Shown here: positions 1 to 5,391 of the stretch, in pieces
Numbering within the stretch: position 1 is the first letter of the stretch
Layout of the letters: every line of letters starts with the position of its first letter
Source of the DNA: CAZJYI01 sp964550025
GTDB lineage: Bacteria; Verrucomicrobiota; Kiritimatiellia; UBA8416; CAYOBW01
Length of the DNA stretch: 7,120 nucleotides
Direction: 5' to 3'
Assembly (NCBI GenBank): GCA_964550025.1
Contig: CAZJYI010000318.1
Span: 1 to 7,120, forward strand
Notes under the pieces: model-generated
Databases searched by the model: none
Told to the model about the DNA's origin: nothing
What the model saw: only the letters and a program-made list of their open reading frames with translations
Program-made: the position numbers and the translations under genes

Positions 1-2
1 AA

Positions 3-629
3 GCCGGTCGACGCCCCGTGGTGGCGCGCCTCGTCCATGGCTACAACATGTGCGATTGCATGCGGATCAAAGGGTATGAGGTGGAGCTGTTGCGGGATAC
101 GAGGGACGAGCGTGTCGAGGACCGGGGCGTGAAGGGCGGGGACAGACAACCGATAGCGGACGGTTCCCCCTCTGCGACGGTCGGCAATCGGGTCCCCGTT
201 CAAGTCTGGCGGCTGACTTCACCGACGGAGGACCGTGCGATCTGGGTTACAAGCATGCTCTCGGCCTACGACTTCTCAGGAACCGATGTTGACACTCGCA
301 GCCTGGCCTTTCCGAGAGTCAACATCCCCGATGAGCCGAACTACAACCCGCAAGGAATCACACTGGAGAGTCTGAAGCACCCCGTGCGCAGCTTGCGGGG
401 CTTTCTCAATGCGCACTGGAACAAATCCCGCTGTGACTGGCTGACTTCCGTCGGATTGCGCAAACCGGCCTGGGCAAGCCGCAGTATGTTCACGCTGGTT
501 TCCGCCACCAAGGGAGTCTCCGTGCGTCCGGAGGATGAGGACACAGTCATCGATTACGTGGTCGAAACCCATACTGCCCTGCACACAGAGCTCGCGACGT
601 GGCGCGCCGCGGAACTGGCATCGCGGTGA
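3..629 (+). CDS. Unrecognised protein, 5' end outside the window; possible exopolysaccharide/exosortase-associated protein
   Basis: The frame is open to the left edge, so the true start probably lies upstream. A GTG at 18 and ATGs at 48 and 60 are possible internal starts, but none has a clear ribosome binding site. I do not recognise the family. Visible features, numbered from the GTG at 18: a Cys/His-containing stretch near the start (HGYNMCDCMRIKGY, about residues 7-20), a hydrophilic and probably disordered stretch (about 28-55), then a more protein-like part (about 60-203) rich in Trp and Arg, with AIWVTSMLSAYDF and SLKHPVRSLRGFLNAHWN, ending in a helical tail. No transmembrane segment is visible in this part. 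The H-x(4)-C-x-C followed by Gly-Tyr faintly recalls the conserved His/Cys region of EpsI-type (DUF3485) exosortase-associated proteins; with a polysaccharide cluster downstream this is a weak guess. It is separated from the next gene by 325 bases with a promoter, so it is probably a separate transcription unit. Confidence 0.6.
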   Translation, partial: AGRRPVVARLVHGYNMCDCMRIKGYEVELLRDTRDERVEDRGVKGGDRQPIADGSPSATVGNRVPVQVWRLTSPTEDRAIWVTSMLSAYDFSGTDVDTRSLAFPRVNIPDEPNYNPQGITLESLKHPVRSLRGFLNAHWNKSRCDWLTSVGLRKPAWASRSMFTLVSATKGVSVRPEDEDTVIDYVVETHTALHTELATWRAAELASR

Positions 630-710
630 ACGCGGGGAGAACCCCGGCTACCGATCGCCGACAGCCAATCTCAGTGCGCCCGAAAGACGCCTTTTCTTCA
701 CGATCCCGGC

Positions 711-739
711 TTGACTGCGTCCATTCCTTTTGGTATATT
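711..739 (+). promoter_or_regulatory. Sigma70-type promoter with extended -10, upstream of the glycan operon
   Basis: TTGACT at 711-716 matches the -35 consensus in five of six bases. TATATT at 734-739 matches the -10 consensus in five of six. The spacer is exactly 17 bases, and TGG directly before the -10 gives the TGn of an extended -10. It sits in an AT-rich island (about 721-770) within otherwise GC-rich DNA. Transcription would start near 746 and give a leader of about 200 bases before the regulator gene at 955. No comparably good promoter was seen between the five downstream genes, so this one may serve the whole operon. Confidence 0.72.
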
Positions 740-768
740 CAATACATACTGAACGTAATGTTCTGCAT
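738..768. promoter_or_regulatory. Overlapping imperfect dyads at the predicted transcription start; candidate operator
   Basis: Two partly overlapping dyads lie directly after the -10 box. The first, 738-753, has arms TTCA and TGAA and pairs at six of eight positions. The second is centred on base 757 with core GAAC-N5-GTTC (751-763). Extended to 746-768 it pairs at eight of eleven positions. The position, over the likely transcription start, would suit repression. The natural candidate ligand is the GbsR/MarR-family protein encoded first in the downstream operon, since such regulators commonly bind dyads at their own promoters; that link is inference. The N5 spacing does not fit the Bacillus-type LexA box (GAAC-N4-GTTC). 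Confidence 0.45.
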
Positions 769-954
769 AATTGACGGGGACGGAGTGTGCCTGGAAGCGG
801 TGTTCCGTCACTTCTGGGAACGGGATGCGATCTGCATATAAACTATTGGCAGGGAATAGCTTCCAGCGCAGACAGCCAAGGGCAACAGCCACCAGCCGTT
901 GGACGGCCCTGCCCCCTGCCCCCTGCCCCCTGCTCACTGACTCCTGAGACGGTC
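746..954 (+). other. Long untranslated leader before the regulator gene
   Basis: Between the predicted transcription start and the ATG at 955 lie about 209 bases with no recognised gene. An in-frame GTG at 787 would extend the regulator by 56 residues, but that extension is Pro/Cys/Gly-rich, unlike the family, and crosses a CTGCCCC tandem repeat, so I treat it as non-coding. Small possible hairpins are visible: CTATT/AATAG (843-847 with 855-859), GGAA/TTCC (853-856 with 861-864, mutually exclusive with the first) and AGGGC/GCCCT (879-883 with 906-910). None resembles a riboswitch I know, and none is followed by a U-run. Confidence 0.4.
909..933. repeat. Short tandem repeat, unit CTGCCCC, 3.5 copies
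   Basis: Three perfect copies of the 7-base unit run from 909 to 929, followed by a partial copy CTGC to 933. It lies about 20 bases upstream of the regulator start codon. In mRNA the C-rich tract would have little structure by itself but could pair with a G-rich segment. The copy number could vary by slippage. No function is evident. Confidence 0.8.
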
Positions 955-960
955 ATGACC
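951..960. repeat. Perfect 10-base palindrome spanning the regulator start codon
   Basis: GGTCATGACC is a perfect palindrome with the ATG (955-957) inside it. A 10-base palindrome can arise by chance in a window this size, so only its position is notable. It could be a minor protein-binding half of a larger site. Confidence 0.3.
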
Positions 961-1443
961 CCTCCCAAGACAGAACTGGATCCCATCGTGCATCGTTTCA
1001 TCGAAGATGCGGGCAGCACGACACAGGCTCTTGGTCTCGGGCGTGTTGTCGGGCAGATCTATGCCTACCTGTACTTCAGCCCTGAACCGAGAAACCTGGC
1101 TGATCTGCAGGATACGCTGGGCATCAGCAAAGGCAGCGCCAGCACATGCGTACGGCAACTCGAACAATGGCGTGCCGTTCGCAAGATATGGATCAAGGGC
1201 GACCGGAAGGACTATTACGAGGCCAACGAGTGGCTTGGCAGAATCCTCCGCAATATTGCTCTCGACACCGTTGGCAAGAAGATCCTGGCATACGCATCGC
1301 TATTGGACGAGACGGAGGAAGAACTGCAGCGCGGTGACGGCGGCAACGCCTTCGTCCGCGAGCGCGTCCGCCACCTGCGGCAATTCGAGCGGAAGGCGCG
1401 GAAGGTCTGGGACAGCAGGCTCCTGAAAGTGCTTCTGGAATGA
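955..1443 (+). CDS. GbsR/MarR-family winged-helix transcriptional regulator
   Basis: 162-residue cytoplasmic DNA-binding protein, close to the usual GbsR-family length of about 150-180. The N-terminal helix (about residues 8-40) contains LGLGRVVGQIYAYLYFS, the typical family stretch before the helix-turn-helix. The HTH spans about 47-71 with recognition helix SKGSASTCVRQLE (58-70), followed by the wing VRKIWIKGDRKDYYEAN (75-91), where GDRKDYYEA is highly characteristic. The rest is helical and charged and probably a dimerisation coiled coil. ATG 955 was chosen because family similarity begins right after it; the ribosome binding site is weak (GAG at 946-948). The gene is first in the operon, just after a strong promoter and dyads, and its stop overlaps the next start (ATGA), so it probably regulates this glycan operon, perhaps itself included. 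B. subtilis GbsR responds to choline; that ligand should not be transferred to this protein, whose effector is unknown. Confidence 0.9.
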   Translation: MTPPKTELDPIVHRFIEDAGSTTQALGLGRVVGQIYAYLYFSPEPRNLADLQDTLGISKGSASTCVRQLEQWRAVRKIWIKGDRKDYYEANEWLGRILRNIALDTVGKKILAYASLLDETEEELQRGDGGNAFVRERVRHLRQFERKARKVWDSRLLKVLLE

Positions 1444-2627
1444 GAATCCTCTTCGTCGCATTTTCGGACAACATTACTACCATCCGGTGGATCGCCCAGC
1501 TAGAGGGGACAGGGTGGGACGTCCACCTCTTTCCCTCGATCCGTCGCGGCGACCATGCTGCCGGGTTTCGCAACCTGACGCTTCACGACGCCGGCTTGTG
1601 GCGTCCCCCCGAGCTGGACCCGAGCGTCAGGGTTGTGGGGCTGTGGCCGTTGCGTCGCGGGGCTTGGACGGTGCAGCGTGTTCTGGGGCGGTGGATGCCG
1701 TGGCGGTGCAATCGGGCACGCCTGCTTGCTGCCACGATCCGGCGCATGCGCCCCGACGTGGTTCATACGCTGGAGACGCAGCATGCCGGTTACCTCATGC
1801 TCGATGCGTGTCGCTATCTCGGGGCTTCGCGTCCCCCCTGGATTCACTCCTGTTGGGGCAGTGACCTCTACTTCTTTCGAGACTGTCCAGAGCACGTCGA
1901 CCGCATTCGTGGCGTCATGGGCGCGTGTGACTTTCTCATGGCCGACTGCCGGCGCGATATCGAACTGGCCGTCGGGATGCAGTTCAAGGGCGTCGACCTT
2001 GGTGTCTTTCCCGGTGGCGGCGGCTATGACCTGGATAAACTGGGGCGTTTCCGGCAACCGGGCTCGCCGTCGGAGAGACGTACGGTTGCCGTCAAAGGCT
2101 ATCAGAGTGAACGCTACGGAGGACGGGGGCTGGTGGCGTTGCAGGCACTTCACCGGTGCGCGGACCTGCTGGGCGACTACCGCGTGGTCGTCTACTGTGC
2201 CCAGACCGAATCGGTACATGATGTGTCGCGCCACATTGCCGCCACGACGGCCATTGCGGTGGACTCCCTGTCCCGCGTACCGCACAACGAGGTCCTCGGG
2301 CTGATGGGCCGGACTCGCGTTCACCTGGCTGTGTCCCTGACCGACGGGACCCCCAACGCGATGCTCGAGGCGATGGCGCTGGGTGCTTTCCCCGTTCAGT
2401 CGGATACGGAATCGACGGCCGAGTGGATTCGGGACGGAGTCAACGGTCTGCTGGTTTCCCCGACCGATCCACTCTCGGTAGAGCGGGCCTTGCGACGCGC
2501 TCTGACAGACGACGTTCTGGTCGACCGGGCCGCCGTTGAAAACGGGCGGATCGTAAAGCAGCGCGCCGAGATCACGAAAACGCGTGCCAGCGTCATTGAC
2601 GCGTACAAACGGGTAGCTGGAGTATGA
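1440..2627 (+). CDS. GT4-like (group 1) glycosyltransferase, GT-B fold
   Basis: 395-residue protein, normal length for a GT-B enzyme, predicted to transfer a sugar from an activated nucleotide-sugar donor to a glycan or lipid-linked acceptor at the inner face of the membrane. The N-terminal Rossmann half starts with MRILFVAFSDN. RPDVVHTLETQHAGYLML (104-121) and CWGSDLYFF (138-146) are typical acceptor-domain features of such transferases. The C-terminal donor domain starts near VAVKGYQSERYGGRGLVAL (217-235) and carries the nucleotide-sugar signature SLTDGTPNAMLEAMALGAFP (299-318), then EWIRDGVNGLLV (328-339) and a closing helix. The usual EX7E pair is D302/E310 here, Asp replacing the first Glu, which is a common variant. 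There is no signal peptide or membrane helix. ATG 1440 overlaps the regulator stop in ATGA, and the 3' end overlaps the next start the same way, so coupled translation is likely. Donor and acceptor cannot be told from sequence. Confidence 0.9.
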   Translation: MRILFVAFSDNITTIRWIAQLEGTGWDVHLFPSIRRGDHAAGFRNLTLHDAGLWRPPELDPSVRVVGLWPLRRGAWTVQRVLGRWMPWRCNRARLLAATIRRMRPDVVHTLETQHAGYLMLDACRYLGASRPPWIHSCWGSDLYFFRDCPEHVDRIRGVMGACDFLMADCRRDIELAVGMQFKGVDLGVFPGGGGYDLDKLGRFRQPGSPSERRTVAVKGYQSERYGGRGLVALQALHRCADLLGDYRVVVYCAQTESVHDVSRHIAATTAIAVDSLSRVPHNEVLGLMGRTRVHLAVSLTDGTPNAMLEAMALGAFPVQSDTESTAEWIRDGVNGLLVSPTDPLSVERALRRALTDDVLVDRAAVENGRIVKQRAEITKTRASVIDAYKRVAGV

Positions 2628-4291
2628 GCAACCGGGAAGACACATTGACCGTCTCGCAGGCGTCGCACGGGAACTCCGCTGATGGGGTGGAACCGACGGT
2701 CCCCGCCCCCATGTTTTCGATCGTTATCCCCGTCTACAACCACGGGCACTTTGTCGGCGCAGCACTGGACAGCGTGATAGCGCAGACTGACCCCGATTGG
2801 GAGATCATTGCGGTCAATGACGGGTCGACGGACGATACGCCCGAGGTGTTGGAGGCGTACGCCGGCCGTGACGCGCGCATCCGCGTCGTTCACAAGTCGA
2901 ACGGCGGGGCCTCCACCGCGCTGAACGTCGGCGTCGGCAAGGCGAGAGGTGAGTGGATTTGCTGGCTCAGCGCCGACGATCTGTTCGAGCCGACCAAGCT
3001 GGCTGTGCACCGCAAGTGGATTGAGCGCAACCCGGATTGCCGTTTCTTCTTCTCGCATTTTCGCTATCTGAACGACGACACCGGTGAGATCACCGATCCG
3101 CCCATGTGGCGGCCCGTGCCTGAAAACCGGTGGCAGGTCTTGGAGATGCTGGAGAGCAACTTCGTCAACGCGATCTGCACCTGCGTGCACCGGGATGCGT
3201 ATGCGGCGACCGGCGATTTCGATTCCAGCATGAAATACAGCCAGGACTACGACATGTGGTTGCGCGTGATCGCCGCTTTTCCGGGAACGTACGTCGACGA
3301 GCGACTGTCCATTGTGCGGTACCACGCGGCCCAGTACAGCGTGGCCCAACGTTCAGCTTGTGTGTACGACACCGGACGCATCTGCATACGGTTCCTGAAC
3401 GGGAACGCGTTTCCGCGGCTCTTTCCGACCATGGACTTGCGGGATCCCGCACAGGCTCGCCTGGCCCTGGACCACGCCATCGACGCCGCGGCCAACCCCC
3501 ATGCCTTTCTGTACACCGTCGGTGTGCATACGGCCTTGATCGGGCGCATTATCGAGTGGTTGTTGAACGACGCGGATGTCCGGCAGAAGCCCGCGTTGCG
3601 GCGGTTCTTCCTTCGGCGCGCCCGGCACTACGCCCGCCAGTTCGCGGGAACGGACCTTGGCTTCATCTGGAAACTTGCCGCGGCCGCCTGCGCCGGGACG
3701 GAGACGCCGGTTGAGTACTGTCCCATCAGTGCCGCGCATACCGGGATGCGGCATGCGTCGCGCATGGCGGCGGACGAGGACTCCGCCGATCTGGCGACGT
3801 TCCTGGCACGCTTCGAGGGGGGCGAGGTGACGGAGCGACCGTCCGAGCGGCTGCTCCAGGACCGCGAGATCCTGCTGGCGCCACCGGCAGGCTGTCGCCT
3901 CGGGGAGGACGGCACCGAAGCGCACAAAGCTACGGCAGACCTGGCCTGGGAGATGACGCGCCTGGGAGGGCGGACGGCCCTGGCAGGGCTGTCCCGTTGC
4001 CCCGTTGGAGCCGTCGACGGGACCTGGTTTGTCGGGGCCGCGGATGATACGAAGCTCGGAAGCGTGATCGATGCCGTTGGCCGCCAGGATGTGTTTGTTG
4101 CGATGGATCGCGCGGATCTCTCTCGCCGCGGCCGGCCCGAGCGGTCCCTTGTCTGCCGCCCGGGAGAATACGGCTCCGCTGACGGCGTGGTACGGGCAAT
4201 CCTGGAGTTGTCTCCGTTACCCCCCGTCGAGCGTGCGCTGCGCGTTGTGCGACGGTGGTTCGGGTGCGGGCCCGACGGCGGTCGGAAGTAG
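2624..4291 (+). CDS. GT2-family glycosyltransferase with a long C-terminal extension
   Basis: 555 residues, almost twice a minimal GT2 enzyme. After a polar N-tail (1-29) the GT-A domain runs from about 30 to 245: FSIVIPVYNHGHF (31-43), the nucleotide-binding region IIAVNDGSTDDTPE (61-74), the acidic metal-binding motif LSADDLF (115-121), and KYSQDYDMWLRV (204-215) containing the likely catalytic acidic residue. These point to an inverting transferase using a nucleotide-sugar donor at the cytoplasmic face. Residues 250-360 look helical. Residues about 413-530 resemble a degenerate Rossmann domain: REILLAPPAGC, then ADLAWEMTRLGGRTALAGL (438-456), then QDVFVAMDRADLSR (488-501), the layout of a GT-B N-terminal half without a donor domain. 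ATG 2624 is chosen because it overlaps the previous stop (ATGA); an alternative ATG at 2711, just before the domain, lacks a ribosome binding site. The function of the extension is unknown. Confidence 0.9.
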   Translation: MSNREDTLTVSQASHGNSADGVEPTVPAPMFSIVIPVYNHGHFVGAALDSVIAQTDPDWEIIAVNDGSTDDTPEVLEAYAGRDARIRVVHKSNGGASTALNVGVGKARGEWICWLSADDLFEPTKLAVHRKWIERNPDCRFFFSHFRYLNDDTGEITDPPMWRPVPENRWQVLEMLESNFVNAICTCVHRDAYAATGDFDSSMKYSQDYDMWLRVIAAFPGTYVDERLSIVRYHAAQYSVAQRSACVYDTGRICIRFLNGNAFPRLFPTMDLRDPAQARLALDHAIDAAANPHAFLYTVGVHTALIGRIIEWLLNDADVRQKPALRRFFLRRARHYARQFAGTDLGFIWKLAAAACAGTETPVEYCPISAAHTGMRHASRMAADEDSADLATFLARFEGGEVTERPSERLLQDREILLAPPAGCRLGEDGTEAHKATADLAWEMTRLGGRTALAGLSRCPVGAVDGTWFVGAADDTKLGSVIDAVGRQDVFVAMDRADLSRRGRPERSLVCRPGEYGSADGVVRAILELSPLPPVERALRVVRRWFGCGPDGGRK

Positions 4292-4296
4292 ACCTG

Positions 4297-5391
4297 ATGA
4301 CGTCTCTGACACAGCGGATCGCGTGGCGGCTGAATGATTGCCGCGACCTTTTGCGTGAACGTCTTCTGTCCTCCGGGAAGGGGGAGTCTGTTGATCACCT
4401 TTTCGACGCGTCCAACAGTGGGTGCCGTTGGCGACGCACGTGTTTGGCACACGATCCCGAGACGGGCTGGCGGTTCCTGCGGAACCATGTCGCTCGGATA
4501 CTCCGCCCGGGCGGGTACTACACGTTGCGGACAAACGCCATGGGAATCCGTTCCGACAGGGACTATCCACACCAGATCGGTGGGGGGCGCCGACGCGTGA
4601 TCGTGCTTGGTGATTCATTCACGGCCGGCGACGGCGTCGACAACGGACAGCGCTTCACCGACATCCTCGAAAAGCAATACCCGCATCTCGATGTCATCAA
4701 CTTCGGGCTGCCCGGCTCCGGCACCGACCAACAGGTATTGACCGGCGAGCTCCGCGCCAAACCGTTTGCGACCGACGCTTACGTGTTCTGCGTCTACGTC
4801 GAGAACATTTTTCGCAACCGCATGGGATACTGGCCTGCACTCGAGTGGAGCAGCGGCAGACTGCAATACCGCGCCAAGCCGTACTTCAGGCTGGAGAACG
4901 GCGATCTCGTTGCCTGCAACGTCCCCGTCCCCGTTGAACTGCGCACGGATGAAACACTGGGCGACTGGCGAAGCACATCGAGCGGCTACCTGACCGACGG
5001 ACTGACGTATGATGACGCTTACGCCGGGCCGGAATCCGAGTGGTGGCGTTTGCTGGCAGCGCTCCTGGAGAGGTTCTGTCGCGGTGTGTCCGACGTTCCC
5101 GTGTTTATCGTCCCGCTGCCGGCCTCGGTTTTCATCGAAGGCAGCACGCCGCCCGTCTATCGCGACCTGTTTGCCACGCTGCACGCACCGGGTCGCGGTC
5201 GTCATGTCCTGGACATATTGCCGCGCTTCCTGGCGGAGGCCCCCTCGGTCCGCCGTCGCTGCACGCTTCCGCGGGACCATCACTACACACCGTTGGGGCA
5301 TGAGCGGGTTGCGGAAGCACTGGCCGCCGGTCTGCGCGAGCATGCCCCGCACCTGTTGTCGCCACCGGGGAGCGGGGGGGGAACGCAGTGA
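4297..5391 (+). CDS. SGNH/GDSL-fold hydrolase-like protein, probable glycan esterase or O-acyltransferase
   Basis: 364 residues. The N-terminal 100 residues form a cap-like section with DPETGWRFL (53-61) and YTLRTNAMGIRSDRDYP (75-91), a pattern often seen before SGNH domains in polysaccharide clusters. The SGNH core follows: RRRVIVLGDSFTAGDGV (98-114) with nucleophile S107, INFGLPGSGTDQQV (134-147) giving block II and its Gly, a candidate block III Asn at N170 (VENIF), and DHHYTPLGHERVAEAL (327-342) giving the Asp-His pair, likely D327 and H329. The catalytic set therefore looks intact. No signal peptide or membrane helix is visible, so it probably acts in the cytoplasm, consistent with modifying a glycan precursor. 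ATG 4297 is preferred, with GGAAG at 4284-4288 as ribosome binding site and a 5-base gap after the previous stop; a GTG at 4255 would overlap the previous gene and add an Arg-rich non-family tail. The stop overlaps the carbamoyltransferase start. Whether it removes or adds acyl groups cannot be decided. Confidence 0.88.
   Translation: MTSLTQRIAWRLNDCRDLLRERLLSSGKGESVDHLFDASNSGCRWRRTCLAHDPETGWRFLRNHVARILRPGGYYTLRTNAMGIRSDRDYPHQIGGGRRRVIVLGDSFTAGDGVDNGQRFTDILEKQYPHLDVINFGLPGSGTDQQVLTGELRAKPFATDAYVFCVYVENIFRNRMGYWPALEWSSGRLQYRAKPYFRLENGDLVACNVPVPVELRTDETLGDWRSTSSGYLTDGLTYDDAYAGPESEWWRLLAALLERFCRGVSDVPVFIVPLPASVFIEGSTPPVYRDLFATLHAPGRGRHVLDILPRFLAEAPSVRRRCTLPRDHHYTPLGHERVAEALAAGLREHAPHLLSPPGSGGGTQ
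5374..5381 (+). promoter_or_regulatory. G8 run acting as purine-rich ribosome binding region for the carbamoyltransferase GTG start
   Basis: Eight consecutive G residues lie in the last codons of the SGNH gene, six bases before the GTG at 5388. As the only purine-rich stretch at the right distance, it probably serves as an unusual Shine-Dalgarno-like site, helped by coupling through the GTGA overlap. A homopolymer of this length is also prone to slippage and sequencing error. Confidence 0.4.

Noticed and set aside
633..646. Hairpin CGGGG-AGAA-CCCCG just after the first gene, as a Rho-independent terminator
   Set aside because: The stem is only five base pairs and no T-run follows it, so it does not meet the pattern of an intrinsic terminator. 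It may still end the transcript in a factor-dependent way, but the sequence does not show this.
751..763. GAAC-N5-GTTC as a LexA/SOS box
   Set aside because: The Bacillus-type box needs a four-base spacer and this has five. No SOS-related gene is present. Kept only as part of a candidate operator.
834..841. Second promoter with -10 TATAAA near 836
   Set aside because: No acceptable -35 hexamer lies 16-18 bases upstream (TTCTGG at 812-817 is too poor and too far). The promoter at 711-739 is much better.
787..954. In-frame GTG extension adding 56 residues to the GbsR-family regulator
   Set aside because: The extension is Pro/Gly/Cys-rich, crosses the CTGCCCC tandem repeat and has no similarity to the family, whose homology begins right after the ATG at 955.
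1500..2645. Long minus-strand open frame (381 codons) opposite the GT4-like gene
   Set aside because: It is the antisense shadow of a gene with clear glycosyltransferase motifs. Its translation shows no recognisable domain, and long antisense frames are expected in GC-rich DNA.
4255..4296. GTG start at 4255 for the SGNH gene
   Set aside because: It would add an Arg-rich tail encoded within the previous gene. The ATG at 4297 has a good GGAAG ribosome binding site at proper spacing and gives a tight operon junction.
3628..4572. Minus-strand open frame of 314 codons opposite the GT2 and SGNH genes
   Set aside because: It spans two confidently assigned plus-strand genes and is low-complexity, Arg/Ser/Pro-rich, as is typical of GC-driven shadow frames.
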